A stretch of 64,000 nt of DNA from Bordetella genomosp. 12 (GCF_002261355.1 NZ_NEVU01000003.1:124001-188000); one strand, 5' to 3'. Positions 17,290 through 27,415 are shown, counted from the stretch's first letter. Notes: generated by a model not told the origin, from the letters alone. Made by a program: numbers and translations.

Positions 17290-18462
17290 TCAGTCCTGCT
17301 CGTCGGGCTTGAAACCGGCCGCACGCAATGCGGCAATCCCGTTGAGGCTGTCGGCGACTTCGGGTACGCGCACCGCGATGTCGGTCTGAGCCAGCTCGCG
17401 CGTCAGCGCCAGGGCGGCCTGCGTCTCGGGCGAACGGGGATCGAAGTACTTCGTCAGGGTATCGCTGACATTGTCCAGCTCGCTCTTCCAGACCGCGGGC
17501 TGGCGCATCAGCATGGCCAGTTGCACGGACAACAGGCGCTGGCGCAGCACGGAACGCAGATCCGCGGCCTGGTCAGTCGACAACAGCAAGGCGGCGGGCT
17601 GATCGACGCGCTGCACACGGATCAGATCGCCGAGCTCGTTGGTCAGGGCGGCACCGGCACGGCCAGGCCAGGAGCCCAGTTCGGCACGCCAACGCTGCCA
17701 CCACGGCGCATCGGCCGGCAGCGGCTGCGCAGCGGGCGCCGGCAAGGCGGCACGCCCCTTGGCGGGGGATTGCGGAGCCAGATCAGGGGCCGCGCCATCG
17801 GGCACGAGCAAAGGCGCGCGCCCAACCAGGGTCACCAGGCGCTCGATGCGGGCAGACACCGCCGGAATGTCGACGGTGCTTACGGCGCGCAGGCGATCCA
17901 GATCGCCATTGATGGCCTGTTGCAAGCTGGCGAAACGCGGCCGGTCGGCGCGGGCCAGCCGGGCTTGCGCGGACTCCAGCGCCACGACGGCATTGTTGAC
18001 ATTGCCGGCCAGGCGCAACTGCTGGCTGGCCACGGTGATCAGGCGATCGACGTCATTGGCCAGCATTTCGTCGCTAGTGCCGTCGTTGAGATTTTGCATC
18101 GCCTGTTGCAGCGTGCTGTACTGGCTTTGCGTCTCGCGCACCTTGCCTTCGAGATCGGCGACGCGGCCGCTTTGCGCCTGGGCCAGCGACAGGGCCTCGC
18201 GGACATCATTGCGTGCCTGCAGGAGGTCGCCCGACAGGCGGTCCAGGCGAGCCGCGACTTCGCGGCCCGTTTTGGCCGATTGCTGCCGCAGATTCCAGAA
18301 GGCCGCGCCCAGCCCGATGGCGAGCAGCAGGACGATGATGAACGCCGTGGACAGCGCGCCACCCTTGCGGGCAGGTTTGGACGGCTTGGCGGATTCCGGC
18401 GCACGCTCGGCAGGACCGCCCGCCGGCGGGCTCGGCGGAAGAGAAGAGGTATTGTCTGTCAT
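17290..18462 (-). CDS. hemX: HemX-type membrane protein
   Basis: A 390-residue protein with a Pro-rich cytoplasmic N-terminus, one membrane segment near residues 37-57 (LSTAFIIVLLLAIGLGAAFW), and a long coiled, probably periplasmic, domain with repeated heptads (AARLDRLSGDLLQARNDV). This is the HemX family often labelled a uroporphyrinogen-III methyltransferase, although it has no methyltransferase motifs. ATG at 18462; an earlier in-frame ATG lies inside hemD and gives no clear leader. It lies between hemD and hemY, as in E. coli. Function unproven. Confidence 0.87.
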   Translation of the reverse strand: MTDNTSSLPPSPPAGGPAERAPESAKPSKPARKGGALSTAFIIVLLLAIGLGAAFWNLRQQSAKTGREVAARLDRLSGDLLQARNDVREALSLAQAQSGRVADLEGKVRETQSQYSTLQQAMQNLNDGTSDEMLANDVDRLITVASQQLRLAGNVNNAVVALESAQARLARADRPRFASLQQAINGDLDRLRAVSTVDIPAVSARIERLVTLVGRAPLLVPDGAAPDLAPQSPAKGRAALPAPAAQPLPADAPWWQRWRAELGSWPGRAGAALTNELGDLIRVQRVDQPAALLLSTDQAADLRSVLRQRLLSVQLAMLMRQPAVWKSELDNVSDTLTKYFDPRSPETQAALALTRELAQTDIAVRVPEVADSLNGIAALRAAGFKPDEQD

Positions 18463-18499
18463 GACGCGATTGTATTCGTTGATGGCATTAAACGACGAC

Positions 18500-19279
18500 T
18501 CAAGCAGCACCAAAGGCCTCGAATATCGCCTCATCAGCAGGCATGCATTCTTTTACCATTGCCGCCGCGCCCTCGCCAGCAAGCGGCAGGCGCTGCCGCA
18601 ATACAGGATGTGTAATGACGTAACGACACTGTGGCCAGCCTGCCGGCACGCCGGCGCGCGCCATCTGCGCGATGACGGCATCAATGCTTTCGCCGCTGGT
18701 CAGCAACCACGTGACCGGTCGGCCTTGTGCTGCCCACAATCGTAAAGCATCGAGTCGCGCCGCCTCCCACTGCGCGGGCAGGCGGCGATAAATGGCGTGG
18801 ACGGTGACCTCGGTGCCAGCCTGGCGCAATTGATCAGCCAGCCAATCGCGGCCTCGCGTACCGCGCAGCAGCAGCACCTTGCGCGGCAACAGGCCACGCG
18901 CCTGAATGACACGCCACAAGGCTTCCGAGTCATGCGTCGGCGCGTCGTCGCCCGGATACAAAACTGTTGTATTCGCGCCAAAAAAACCGGATTCCAACAG
19001 CGCGCGGGCGCTCGCCGGCCCCACCGTGGCGGCCACGGTGGCTGACGGCCACGCGCGCGACCCGGCCATTACCTGCCCCAGGTAAATGCGCGCGGCGTTG
19101 CCCGAAACGAAGATCACCAGATCGAAGTCGTCCGGCCGGGGATGGCCCATACCGGGCGCAGGCAGTGTTTCCAGCAGCAGCGCAGGCCAGAGGCGGGCGT
19201 CCCAACCAGCATTGCGCAAGCGGGCAGCCAGGGCCTCATTGCGGCCTGCAGGTCGGGTCAGAATAGCCAAAGGTGACAT
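18500..19279 (-). CDS. hemD: Uroporphyrinogen-III synthase
   Basis: A 259-residue HemD. The enzyme closes hydroxymethylbilane with inversion of ring D to uroporphyrinogen III. The two-lobe fold is visible as AILTRPAGRNEALAARL at the N-terminus, DLVIFVSGNAA, VLLLRGTRGRDWLADQL and TWLLTSGESIDAV. HemD is weakly conserved, so gene order (after hemC and before hemX) supports the call. ATG 19279 follows AGGGGG; the TTG at 19282 is less likely. Confidence 0.92.
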   Translation of the reverse strand: MSPLAILTRPAGRNEALAARLRNAGWDARLWPALLLETLPAPGMGHPRPDDFDLVIFVSGNAARIYLGQVMAGSRAWPSATVAATVGPASARALLESGFFGANTTVLYPGDDAPTHDSEALWRVIQARGLLPRKVLLLRGTRGRDWLADQLRQAGTEVTVHAIYRRLPAQWEAARLDALRLWAAQGRPVTWLLTSGESIDAVIAQMARAGVPAGWPQCRYVITHPVLRQRLPLAGEGAAAMVKECMPADEAIFEAFGAA

Positions 19280-19300
19280 CAAGCCCCCTTGCTAAAGGCA

Positions 19301-20245
19301 TCAAGGCAATGGGTTATCTTGCAGCAATTCAGCCAGGATGGCGCCCGCGCCGTCATCGAGCAGATCCTGGGCGACAGCCTGCCCCAGTTGCTCGGCGTCG
19401 GCGGCAAGCCCGGCGCGCGCGCCTCGCACGACGCGCTGGCCGTCGACCGCGGACACCAGCGCCTGGATCCGCAGTTCGGATCCCTGCAGCTCGGCATAGG
19501 CTGCCAGCGGCACCTGGCAGGAGCCGCCCAGCTTGCGCGAGACAGCCCGCTCGGCACTGACGCAGGCCGTGGTGGCAGCGCAGGCCAGCGGCGCCAGCCA
19601 GGCGCGCATATCGTCGCGATCGTCGCGGATTTCGATGCCCAGAGCACCCTGCCCTGCCGCCGGCAGGCTCTGCGCAGGGGTCAGCCGGGCGCGTATGCGG
19701 TCGGCATAGCCGATGCGCTCCAGGCCGGCCGCCGCCAGGATGATGGCGTCGTACTCGTCCTGATCCAGCTTGCCCAGGCGGGTGTCGAGATTGCCGCGCA
19801 GCGGCTTGACCACGAGATCCGGCCGGGCGGCGCGCAGCTGTGCCTCGCGGCGCAGACTGGAGGTGCCGACGATGGCCCCGGCGGGCAATGCCAGGAGCGA
19901 CTCGTAGCGATTCGAGACGAAGGCATCCCGCGGATCGGCCCGCTCCAGCACGGTCGACAGTTCGAACGGCGGGAGCATGTCGACGGGTACATCCTTGAGG
20001 GAATGCACCGCCAGATCCGCCCGCCCATCGAGCAGGGCATTCTCGAGTTCTTTGACAAAGAGCCCTTTGCCTCCGACCTTGGACAGGGTGCGATCAAGAA
20101 TCTGATCGCCCCGCGTGGTCAGGGTGAGGAGCTCGACCGCGCACGCGGGATAAAGCGCGCGCAACCGGTCCCGGACGTGCTCGGCTTGCCATACGGCAAG
20201 CCGGCTCGCACGGGTGGCAATCACCAAACGTTGCGGCAGGGACAC
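19301..20245 (-). CDS. hemC: Porphobilinogen deaminase (hydroxymethylbilane synthase)
   Basis: A 314-residue enzyme that joins four porphobilinogen units to hydroxymethylbilane. It carries [16 protein letters not shown], the substrate-binding [18 protein letters not shown], and the cofactor cysteine in LGGSCQVP (Cys243, matching Cys242 in E. coli), which binds the dipyrromethane. The start is GTG at 20245. It leads hemD by 21 bases. Upstream on the same strand, ten bases away, lies a 40-residue membrane peptide gene rather than ppc. Confidence 0.95.
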   Translation of the reverse strand: MSLPQRLVIATRASRLAVWQAEHVRDRLRALYPACAVELLTLTTRGDQILDRTLSKVGGKGLFVKELENALLDGRADLAVHSLKDVPVDMLPPFELSTVLERADPRDAFVSNRYESLLALPAGAIVGTSSLRREAQLRAARPDLVVKPLRGNLDTRLGKLDQDEYDAIILAAAGLERIGYADRIRARLTPAQSLPAAGQGALGIEIRDDRDDMRAWLAPLACAATTACVSAERAVSRKLGGSCQVPLAAYAELQGSELRIQALVSAVDGQRVVRGARAGLAADAEQLGQAVAQDLLDDGAGAILAELLQDNPLP

Positions 20246-20254
20246 GTCGTGACG

Positions 20255-20377
20255 TCAGGTGAAGGACGAGACGATGACCGTGGTCACCACACCAATGATT
20301 GCCAGTATGAACAGGCCTTGCAGCAGGCTGAGGCCCGATTCCGATTGTTGCAGATCTTCAGTCTTACGCAGACTCAT
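20255..20377 (-). CDS. 40-residue single-span membrane peptide, coupled to the TerC gene
   Basis: The reading frame from ATG 20377 to TGA 20257-20255 encodes MSLRKTEDLQ, then QSESGLSLLQ, then a hydrophobic helix (GLFILAIIGVVTTVIVSSF). Its ATG lies 14 bases inside the end of the terC gene in another frame, which suggests translational coupling. AGGA lies nine bases upstream. One transmembrane helix with a charged N-terminus is predicted. I know no family. The N-terminal SESGLSLLQGLFI also resembles a prepilin-like helix but lacks a peptidase site. It may be an accessory subunit of the TerC protein or a leader for hemC. Confidence 0.6.
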   Translation of the reverse strand: MSLRKTEDLQQSESGLSLLQGLFILAIIGVVTTVIVSSFT

Positions 20378-21086
20378 GCGAGGATTCCTTGGAGGCGTTT
20401 TTCTTGCGGCTAGCCAGCCAACGTCCCAGGACTATGACCAACAGCGCACCGACAACTTCGACGGTGATTTTAACCGCCTGCGGCTGTTCGCCAATTTGAT
20501 TAACCACAAACACGTCGGTCACCAGCATTCCGCCGGCGATCCAGCCCAGCAAGGCAGCGCCGAAAGTCACCACCAGCGGGAAGCGGTCGATCAGCTTGAG
20601 CACGAGCGTGCTGCCCCAGATGATGATGGGCACGCTCACGATCAGGCCGAAGACCACCAGGCCGATCTGATGGTCGGCATGGGCATTCTGCGCCGCGCCG
20701 GCAATGGCGATGACGTTGTCCAGGCTCATGACGAAGTCGGCCACGATGATGGTTTTGACGGCCGCCCAGATCGAGGCGCTGCCCTTGATGTTGCCGTGGC
20801 CATCGTCCTCGGGAATCAGCAACTTCACGCCGATCCATAGCAGCAGCACGCCGCCCACGATCTTCAGGAAAGGTATGTTGAGCAGAGTCAGCGCAAAGGC
20901 GATCAGCACGACGCGCAGCACGATGGCGCCAGCCGTGCCCCAGAGGATGCCCTGCATCCGCTGTTTGGGAGCCAGATTACGGCAGGCCAGGGCGATCACG
21001 ACAGCGTTGTCGCCGCCCAGCAAGATGTCGATCAGGATGATCTGAAAGACAGCAGCCCAACTGAGGGTCTGAAAAAACTCAAGCAC
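20364..21086 (-). CDS. TerC/YjbE family integral membrane protein
   Basis: A 240-residue protein with seven or so membrane helices. Family signatures are LLGGDNAVVIALA near residues 22-34 and MSLDNVIAIAGAA near 120-132, whose paired Asn-Asp residues are thought to bind metal. TerC/YkoY/YjbE members export Mn2+ to exoenzymes or relieve Mn stress. The start is GTG 21086 with GGGAG seven bases upstream. It shares about half of its sequence pattern with the TerC gene at 21228 and the two are tandem, so this is a duplication. No yybP-ykoY riboswitch was found before it. Confidence 0.88.
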   Translation of the reverse strand: MLEFFQTLSWAAVFQIILIDILLGGDNAVVIALACRNLAPKQRMQGILWGTAGAIVLRVVLIAFALTLLNIPFLKIVGGVLLLWIGVKLLIPEDDGHGNIKGSASIWAAVKTIIVADFVMSLDNVIAIAGAAQNAHADHQIGLVVFGLIVSVPIIIWGSTLVLKLIDRFPLVVTFGAALLGWIAGGMLVTDVFVVNQIGEQPQAVKITVEVVGALLVIVLGRWLASRKKNASKESSHESA

Positions 21087-21156
21087 TTGAAACTCCCTTT
21101 GGCGTTCTTAGAGGTATTTCACCGCCAGCCGCCCAGGGAATGCAGATCCCACAATG

Positions 21157-21215
21157 AATAAGGGGCGGCCCTCCCCCTCCCCGCGATGCGGAGGGAGGCG
21201 GCACAACCCCTTATT
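21157..21215. terminator. Long hairpin between the two TerC genes
   Basis: AATAAGGGG (21157-21165) pairs perfectly with CCCCTTATT (21207-21215); the enclosed 41 bases form a second G+C-rich stem. It lies 13 bases past the stop of the upstream TerC gene (minus strand). There is no U-run, but the closing stem is A+T-rich at its base, so it may act as a terminator or as a processing or stability element that separates expression of the two TerC genes. Confidence 0.45.
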
Positions 21216-21227
21216 GTAATTCAGCTT

Positions 21228-21926
21228 TCAGTCAGCTTTCTGACGAATCAAGAAAAACTTTCCGATTGCCAAAACCAGCAAAGCTCCGATCGCCCCGCAA
21301 AGCAGCGCGAATTGATGCTGACTCATACCCAGCATGGTGTCGAGCCGCTGGACCGAATCCTGCAAGGCGGGATCCCCCACGAGCAGTTCGCCGGCAATGA
21401 AACCGAGCAAGGCCGCACCCACCCAGACGATGAGCGGGAAGCGTTCGATGACCTTGAGCAGCAGCGTGCTGCCGAAAATCACGAGCGGAATACTGATCGC
21501 CAGACCCAGCACCAGCAGGGTCGTGTCACCCATTGCCGCAGCCGCCACGGCCACCACGTTATCCAGGCTCATGACCAGATCGGCGATCATGATGGTGCGG
21601 ATGGCTGCAAACAGCCCGCCGTTTTCCTTGCCCTTGCCTTCATCGTCGCCTTCGGGCAACAACAGGGTGACACCGATGTAGATCAGCAGCACGGCACCGA
21701 TCAGCTTGAGCCAGGGCAGCATCAGCAACTTGGCCGCCACCAGGGTCAGCACGATACGCATGATGATCGCCGCGGCCGAACCGACGGCAATAGCCTTCTT
21801 TTGCTGATGCGGGGGCAGCGAGCGAGCCGCCAACGCGATCACCACGGCGTTATCGCCGGACAACAGGATATTGACCCAAATGATCTGGAGCAGCGCGATC
21901 CAGAATGCAGCAGAACTGAGTTCCAT
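21228..21926 (-). CDS. TerC/YjbE family integral membrane protein (second copy)
   Basis: A 232-residue membrane protein with the same signatures as its neighbour: LLSGDNAVVIALA near residues 21-33 and MSLDNVVAVAAAA near 117-129. Seven hydrophobic segments can be drawn. It is transcribed first, upstream of the other TerC gene, and has its own leader of about 130 bases with a consensus TATAAT at 22071-22066. Probable Mn2+ or related metal export; which metal each copy handles cannot be read from the sequence. The loop EGDDEGKGKENGG is more acidic than in the other copy. Confidence 0.88.
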   Translation of the reverse strand: MELSSAAFWIALLQIIWVNILLSGDNAVVIALAARSLPPHQQKKAIAVGSAAAIIMRIVLTLVAAKLLMLPWLKLIGAVLLIYIGVTLLLPEGDDEGKGKENGGLFAAIRTIMIADLVMSLDNVVAVAAAAMGDTTLLVLGLAISIPLVIFGSTLLLKVIERFPLIVWVGAALLGFIAGELLVGDPALQDSVQRLDTMLGMSQHQFALLCGAIGALLVLAIGKFFLIRQKAD

Positions 21927-22065
21927 GCCTCTCTTTCCTAGAATGATCCCCTAGGAGTTTGTGTATGTAAGAGCGAAAGCGCGCTTGCCGTCTCTTTCGG
22001 ATGCGAGCCGGGACAGCTGTTTTTTTAGCACGCGGATTTGCGGGACAGGACGCCCCTCACCTTTC

Positions 22066-22071
22066 ATTATA
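22066..22071 (-). promoter_or_regulatory. Consensus -10 box upstream of the first TerC gene
   Basis: The minus strand reads TATAAT at 22071-22066, 140 bases before the ATG at 21926. No good -35 lies at 16-18 bases, so either an activator helps or transcription starts elsewhere. It implies a 5' leader of about 130 bases. That leader was searched for the Mn2+ riboswitch core motifs without success. Confidence 0.35.
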
Positions 22072-22162
22072 GTTTCTAAGGCCTGTCCACTGGCTTTCCG
22101 GACGCTTCGGATACATAAAAAAGCTGTCTGGAAGTTTAAAAAGGCCAGGCGCGCGGAGGACA

Positions 22163-22194
22163 GACCAAAAAAATCCGCCCCGAGGGGCGGATTT
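22163..22194 (-). terminator. Intrinsic terminator after sucD
   Basis: On the minus strand AAATCCGCCC pairs with GGGCGGATTT around a four-base loop, followed directly by a run of seven T. It is 22 bases past the sucD stop. This ends the DUF2889-sucC-sucD transcript. Confidence 0.92.
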
Positions 22195-22216
22195 TCCGGA
22201 ACAGCGGATTAAGCGC

Positions 22217-23098
22217 TTACAGCACCGACTTAAGCAGCTTGCCCATTTCGGAAGGATTGCGGGTGGTCTTGATACCGCACGCTTCCATGACTTCCAGCTT
22301 GGCGTCGGCCGTATCGGCACCGCCCGAGATCAGCGCGCCGGCGTGACCCATGCGCTTTCCCGGAGGGGCGGTAACGCCAGCGATGAAGCCAACCACCGGC
22401 TTCTTCATGTTGTCCTTGGCCCATTCCGCGGCGGCAACTTCGTCCGGACCGCCGATTTCGCCGATCATGATGACGGCGTCGGTGTCGGGATCGTCATTGA
22501 AGAGCTTCAGGACGTCGACGTGCTTCAGACCGTTGATGGGGTCACCACCGATACCGACGGCGCTGGATTGGCCCAGGCCCAGTTCGGTGACTTGCGCCAC
22601 GGCTTCGTACGTCAGGGTGCCGGAACGGCTGACCACGCCGATACGGCCCTTGCGGTGGATGTGACCCGGCATGATGCCGATCTTGATTTCGTCAGGCGTG
22701 ATCAGGCCGGGGCAGTTGGGGCCCAGCAGCAGCGTCTTGCTGCCCTTGTCGCGCATGCGGTTCTTGAGCTCGAGCATGTCGCGAACCGGGATGCCTTCGG
22801 TGATGCAGATGACCAGATCCAGATCGGCCTCGACGGCTTCCCAGATGGCGGCGGCGGCGCCGGCCGGCGGCACGTAGATCACCGACACGGTCGCGCCCGT
22901 GCCGTCCTTGGCGTCCTTGACCGACGCGTAGATGGGAATGCCTTCGAAGTCTTCACCCGCCCGCTTGGGGTTCACGCCAGCCACGAAGGCGGCTTTGCCA
23001 TTGGCGTACTCACGGCACATACGGGTGTGGAACTGGCCCGTCTTGCCCGTGATGCCCTGGGTGATGACTTTGGTGTCCTTGTTGATCAGAATCGACAT
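22217..23098 (-). CDS. sucD: Succinyl-CoA ligase, alpha subunit
   Basis: A 293-residue subunit that carries the phospho-histidine of the ligase, which makes ATP or GTP from succinyl-CoA in the TCA cycle. The CoA-binding Rossmann domain begins [14 protein letters not shown]; the ligase domain has [15 protein letters not shown] and the active His in [10 protein letters not shown]. Length fits E. coli SucD (289). It lies 21 bases past sucC, with a strong terminator behind it. Confidence 0.97.
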   Translation of the reverse strand: MSILINKDTKVITQGITGKTGQFHTRMCREYANGKAAFVAGVNPKRAGEDFEGIPIYASVKDAKDGTGATVSVIYVPPAGAAAAIWEAVEADLDLVICITEGIPVRDMLELKNRMRDKGSKTLLLGPNCPGLITPDEIKIGIMPGHIHRKGRIGVVSRSGTLTYEAVAQVTELGLGQSSAVGIGGDPINGLKHVDVLKLFNDDPDTDAVIMIGEIGGPDEVAAAEWAKDNMKKPVVGFIAGVTAPPGKRMGHAGALISGGADTADAKLEVMEACGIKTTRNPSEMGKLLKSVL

Positions 23099-23119
23099 TT
23101 GTGAATCCTTGGCAATTTT

Positions 23120-24280
23120 TTACTTGGCAGCGGCGACGACCTTGGTCGCGGCTTCGGCCATCGTGTCGGCGCTGATGATGGGCAGGCCGGATTCGGCAAG
23201 CATCTTCTTGCCGAGTTCTTCGTTGGTGCCCTTCATGCGCACAACCAGCGGCACGCTGAGGTTGACGGCACGGCAAGCGGTGATCACGCCCTCGGCGATG
23301 ACATCGCAACGCATGATGCCGCCGAAGATGTTGACCAGAATGGCCTTGACGCCCTTGTTCTTGAGCATGATCTTGAAGGCTTCGGTGACCTTCTCGGCCG
23401 TGGCGCCGCCACCGACGTCCAGGAAGTTGGCCGGCTCGCCGCCGAACAACTTGATGGTGTCCATCGTGGCCATGGCCAGACCGGCGCCGTTGACCAGGCA
23501 GCCGATGTTGCCGTCGAGCTGGATGTAGGCCAGGTCAAACTTGGAGGCTTCGATTTCAGCCGGATCTTCTTCGTCCAGGTCGCGGTAGGCGACGATTTCC
23601 GGATGACGGAACAGGGCGTTGGAGTCGAAGTTGAACTTGGCGTCCAGGGCGATGATGTTGCCCTTGCTGTCGCGGTTCAGGGGATTGATTTCGACCAGCG
23701 AAGCGTCCGTGTCCATGTAGCACTGGTACAGCTTCTTGAAGACGTCGACGGCCTGGGCGGTCGAGTCGGCCGGCAGGCCGATGGCGTCAGCCACCTTCTT
23801 GGCCTGAGCGTCGTTCAGGCCGACGATCGGGTCGATGTATTCGGTGATGATCTTCTCGGGCGTGGAATGGGCCACCTCTTCGATGTCCATGCCGCCTTCG
23901 CTCGAAGCGATCAGGGCAACCTTCTGGGTGGCGCGGTCGGTGACCAGCGACACGTAGTATTCCTTCTGGATGTCGGCGCCGTCTTCGATGTACAGACGGT
24001 TGACCTTCTGGCCTTGGGGGCCGGTCTGGTGCGTGATCAGCTGCATGCCCAGAATTTGCGAGGCCAACTGGCGGACTTCGTCCAGCGAACGGGCGAGCTT
24101 GACGCCACCGCCCTTGCCACGGCCACCCGCGTGAATCTGCGCCTTGACGACCCAGACCGGGCCGCCCAGCTTCTCGGCAGCCGCGACGGCCTCATCTACG
24201 GAAAAAGCGGGAATACCGCGCGGCACGGGCACGCCAAATTGCTTCAGCAGTTCCTTGCCTTGATACTCGTGGATTTTCAT
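23120..24280 (-). CDS. sucC: Succinyl-CoA ligase, beta subunit
   Basis: A 386-residue subunit with the ATP-grasp domain and the succinate site. N-terminal [39 protein letters not shown] for nucleotide binding, and [14 protein letters not shown] near the C-terminus are all typical. It is ten bases downstream of the DUF2889 gene and leads sucD. Length is that of the family (388). Confidence 0.97.
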   Translation of the reverse strand: MKIHEYQGKELLKQFGVPVPRGIPAFSVDEAVAAAEKLGGPVWVVKAQIHAGGRGKGGGVKLARSLDEVRQLASQILGMQLITHQTGPQGQKVNRLYIEDGADIQKEYYVSLVTDRATQKVALIASSEGGMDIEEVAHSTPEKIITEYIDPIVGLNDAQAKKVADAIGLPADSTAQAVDVFKKLYQCYMDTDASLVEINPLNRDSKGNIIALDAKFNFDSNALFRHPEIVAYRDLDEEDPAEIEASKFDLAYIQLDGNIGCLVNGAGLAMATMDTIKLFGGEPANFLDVGGGATAEKVTEAFKIMLKNKGVKAILVNIFGGIMRCDVIAEGVITACRAVNLSVPLVVRMKGTNEELGKKMLAESGLPIISADTMAEAATKVVAAAK

Positions 24281-24290
24281 GTGTTACCTG

Positions 24291-24893
24291 TCAGGACGAA
24301 TGAGAAAAAGAAGGTGACTCGGATGTCGCGTCGGCCGTGTCTGGCGCACTATCCCCCGTATACCACCGGGGATAGTACTCAAGCACGACGGGTCCGTCTG
24401 TGCGCAATGCATGACAGCCATCCAGTTGGAAGGGACGCTGACCCTCGTTGACGGTTTCGCGCCGGCGGTTGGCCATCATCTGCACCGCGGCCGTGGGCAG
24501 GACCTGGGACAACTCGGTCATGTGCGTACAGCCCGACGCTCGCCCAAAGCGCTCTTTGACCCGATGACGGAAGCCTTTGAGCAAATTCAGGCCAACCAGA
24601 CCGCCATATGCCTCGTCGATCGCCATACAGGAGGCCTCGTAGGGAGCGGCATCGTAGACGGCCTGGGCCGCGACGACGTTGAACTCCTCATCGATGGTGA
24701 GACGCAGATGCATGTGATGGATGGGATCGCCAGCTTTGAAGATTTCGCCATTTCGCTTGGGGAAATCGTAACCCTTCACATCGATAAGTTCGGCCTCGAG
24801 ATCGAAAAGACCGTCCTGGCGGCCATAGCATTGCACGCGTATGGAACGCGTATGCAGGGGCTGGCGAGGAACATCGGGCGGTGGCAAGGGCAT
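24291..24893 (-). CDS. DUF2889 family protein upstream of sucCD
   Basis: A 200-residue cytoplasmic protein of the DUF2889 family, function unknown. Features include the N-terminal LHTRSIRVQCYGRQDGLFDLEAELID, a central HHMHLRLTID strand, GCTHMTELSQVLPTAA and a C-terminal CHAL segment, with His/Cys residues that could bind a metal. ATG at 24893 is chosen; the frame stays open upstream but in a non-protein-like composition. It precedes sucC by ten bases and shares its promoter. Confidence 0.82.
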   Translation of the reverse strand: MPLPPPDVPRQPLHTRSIRVQCYGRQDGLFDLEAELIDVKGYDFPKRNGEIFKAGDPIHHMHLRLTIDEEFNVVAAQAVYDAAPYEASCMAIDEAYGGLVGLNLLKGFRHRVKERFGRASGCTHMTELSQVLPTAAVQMMANRRRETVNEGQRPFQLDGCHALRTDGPVVLEYYPRWYTGDSAPDTADATSESPSFSHSS

Positions 24894-24941
24894 AAGTAGG
24901 CCTGCGGGCGACTTTTTGGCGCAAGGCAGCAAAACCAGCAA

Positions 24942-24969
24942 AGTATAACGCAGCCGCCCTGAATGACAG
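24942..24969 (-). promoter_or_regulatory. Possible promoter of the DUF2889-sucCD operon
   Basis: The minus strand shows CTGTCA at 24969-24964 and TATACT at 24947-24942 with a 16-base spacer. It lies 49 bases upstream of the DUF2889 ATG. It is a sigma-70-like match, four of six in the -35. Confidence 0.4.
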
Positions 24970-25065
24970 CGCGGGCGGTTGCAGCGCAAAAATCCCCGCC
25001 AGCACGGCCCCAGGCAGGCGCCGCTGCGGGCAAAACACGGCCCGCCGGGCTGCGCGCTGCCCGAA

Positions 25066-25098
25066 TGACAAAAACCCGCGCCGGCCCCGGCGCGGGTT
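25066..25098 (-). terminator. Intrinsic terminator after metE
   Basis: A 12-bp perfect stem (AACCCGCGCCGG with its complement, 25073-25098) followed on the minus strand by TTTTTGT (counting the last stem T's). It is 20 bases past the metE stop. Confidence 0.9.
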
Positions 25099-25117
25099 CG
25101 TGGATGGCAGATGGCCC

Positions 25118-27415
25118 TCAGGCGACCTGGCGCAGATTGCGGGCGGCCTGCACCATCCCAATGAGCGCGGCCTCGGTTTCGGGCCATGCACGGGTTTTCA
25201 GGCCGCAGTCCGGATTGACCCAGAGCCGCTCCTTGGGCAGGCTTTTGGCGGCTTTTTCCATCAGGCCGACCATCCAGTCGACGTCGGGCACGTTGGGCGA
25301 GTGAATGTCATAGACGCCCGGGCCGATGTCGTTGGGATAACGGAAGTCCTCGAAAGCCTTGAGCAGTTCCATATTGGAGCGCGAGGTTTCGATCGTGATG
25401 ACGTCAGCATCCATCGCCGCGATGGCCTCGATGATGTCATTGAACTCCGAGTAGCACATGTGGGTGTGGATCTGGGTGTCGTCCGCCACACCGGCCGTGC
25501 TCAGGCGGAAGCAGTCCACGGCCCAGCCGAGGTAGTTCTGCCAATCGGCCCGGCGCAGGGGCAACCCCTCGCGGATGGCCGGCTCATCGATCTGGATGAC
25601 CTTCACGCCGGCCTTTTCCAGATCCACGACTTCGTCACGCAAGGCCAATGCCAGTTGCCGGCAGGTCGCTTCGCGCGGCTGATCATCGCGCACGAACGAC
25701 CATTGCAAGATGGTGACCGGCCCGGTCAGCATGCCCTTGACCGGCTTGTCCGTCAGGGATTGAGCGTACGAGGACCAGCCTACGGTCATCGGCGCCGGGC
25801 GTGCCACGTCGCCGAAAATGATCGGCGGCTTGACGCAACGTGAGCCATAGCTTTGGACCCAGCCGTTCTTGGTGAAGGCAAAACCGGCCAGCAGTTCACC
25901 GAAGTACTCCACCATGTCGTTGCGCTCGGGTTCGCCATGCACCAGCACGTCCAGGCCAACTTTCTCCTGGAAGCGGATGACCTCTTCGATTTCCTTGCGG
26001 ATAGCGGTTTCGTACGCGGAGTCGCTCAGGCTGCCAGCCTTCCAGTCCCGGCGCAGGCCGCGGATCTGCGCGGTCTGCGGGAAGGAGCCGATCGTGGTGG
26101 TCGGGAAGGCGGGCAATTTCAGGCGAGCCTGCTGCTGCTCGATGCGCTGCGCGAAGGGCGCCCGGTCGCGCGATACTTCGGCCGCGCCTGCCATGCGGCG
26201 GCCCACGGCCGGATTGTGAATGCGGGGCGAGGCGCGGCGCGCGGCCAGGGCGGCGCGCTGGGCGGCCAGGCCTGCCTGGACGTCTTGCGCTGCATCACCG
26301 CTCAGCGCCCGACCCAGCAGGCTGAGTTCCTCGAGCTTCTGGGCCGCGAACGACAACCAGCTCTTGAGCTCGGCGTCGAGCTCGGTTTCGGCGGCCAGAT
26401 CGACCGGCACATGCAGCAGCGAGCAGGAAGGCGCCAACCAGAGGCGTTCGCCCAGTTGTTGGGCGATGGGTGCCAGAACGCCGAGCACGGCATCCAGATC
26501 CGTGCGCCAGATATTCCGGCCGTTGATGACGCCGGCCGAGAGCACCTGGTCCGCGCGCAACGCCTTGACCACGTCGGCCAGTTGCTCCGGAGCGCGCACC
26601 AGATCCACATGCAGGCCGGCGACGGGCAAGGCGGTCGCGGTAGCCAGATTGTCTTTCAGGCCATCGAAATAGGTCGCCAGCAACAGCTTGACCGGGCTGT
26701 CGGCCAGTTGTGCATAGGTGTCGCGGAACGCATCGCGCCAGGCCTGGGGCAAATCCAGCGCCAGGATGGGTTCGTCGATCTGCACCCACTGCACGCCCAG
26801 GTCGGCCAGGCGCTGCAGAACGTCCCGGTAGACGGGCAAGAGATTGGCCAGCAGCTTGAGTTTGCCGGCGTCGGCGGCGCCCTGCTCGAAGGCGTCCCCC
26901 TTGCCCAGGTAGAGCCAGGTCAGCGGGCCCGGAATGACCGGCTTGACCTCATGGCCCAGCGCCTGCGCTTCCTTGACTTGTTCAAACAGGTACTCGCGCG
27001 CGATGCGATAAGTCTGGCCCGGGACCAGTTCGGGGACGATGTAGTGGTAATTGGTGTCGAACCATTTAGTCATTTCGCAGGCGGCGGCCGGCTTGCCGCT
27101 CGGTGCGCGCCCCCGGCCCATGCGGAACAGGGTGTCCAGGCTGACCGCCTCGGACTCCGGCTGGCCAAACCGGGCCGGCACGGCGCCCAGCAAGGTCGTC
27201 CACTCCAGAATGTGGTCATACCAGGCGAAGTCGCCCACCGGCACCATGCGCAGGCCATTGGCGGCCTGGCGCTGCCAATGCGCCGCGCGCAACTCGCGGC
27301 CGGTGGCCAGCAAGTCCTCGGTGGTCTGCTTGCCGGCCCAGTAGGCTTCGACGGCGCGCTTGAGTTCGCGCTGGGCACCGATGCGCGGGAATCCCAGGTT
27401 ATGAATAATAGTCAT
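25118..27415 (-). CDS. metE: Cobalamin-independent methionine synthase
   Basis: A 765-residue enzyme that methylates homocysteine from 5-methyltetrahydropteroyltriglutamate, the last step of methionine synthesis. The start [18 protein letters not shown] is the family's. The C-terminal half has the zinc site: HTHMCYSEF (His and Cys) and NPDCGLKTR (Cys), with [16 protein letters not shown] at its beginning. Length fits (753-790). metR is divergent, with a MetR-like site between them. No frameshift or missing residue seen. Confidence 0.97.
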   Translation of the reverse strand: MTIIHNLGFPRIGAQRELKRAVEAYWAGKQTTEDLLATGRELRAAHWQRQAANGLRMVPVGDFAWYDHILEWTTLLGAVPARFGQPESEAVSLDTLFRMGRGRAPSGKPAAACEMTKWFDTNYHYIVPELVPGQTYRIAREYLFEQVKEAQALGHEVKPVIPGPLTWLYLGKGDAFEQGAADAGKLKLLANLLPVYRDVLQRLADLGVQWVQIDEPILALDLPQAWRDAFRDTYAQLADSPVKLLLATYFDGLKDNLATATALPVAGLHVDLVRAPEQLADVVKALRADQVLSAGVINGRNIWRTDLDAVLGVLAPIAQQLGERLWLAPSCSLLHVPVDLAAETELDAELKSWLSFAAQKLEELSLLGRALSGDAAQDVQAGLAAQRAALAARRASPRIHNPAVGRRMAGAAEVSRDRAPFAQRIEQQQARLKLPAFPTTTIGSFPQTAQIRGLRRDWKAGSLSDSAYETAIRKEIEEVIRFQEKVGLDVLVHGEPERNDMVEYFGELLAGFAFTKNGWVQSYGSRCVKPPIIFGDVARPAPMTVGWSSYAQSLTDKPVKGMLTGPVTILQWSFVRDDQPREATCRQLALALRDEVVDLEKAGVKVIQIDEPAIREGLPLRRADWQNYLGWAVDCFRLSTAGVADDTQIHTHMCYSEFNDIIEAIAAMDADVITIETSRSNMELLKAFEDFRYPNDIGPGVYDIHSPNVPDVDWMVGLMEKAAKSLPKERLWVNPDCGLKTRAWPETEAALIGMVQAARNLRQVA

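Noticed and set aside
21927-22140. yybP-ykoY Mn2+ riboswitch in the leader of the first TerC gene
   Set aside because: The core loop motifs (GGGGAGUAG and CAAGCAAGACC) were not found in the leader read on the minus strand; only ordinary stems were seen.
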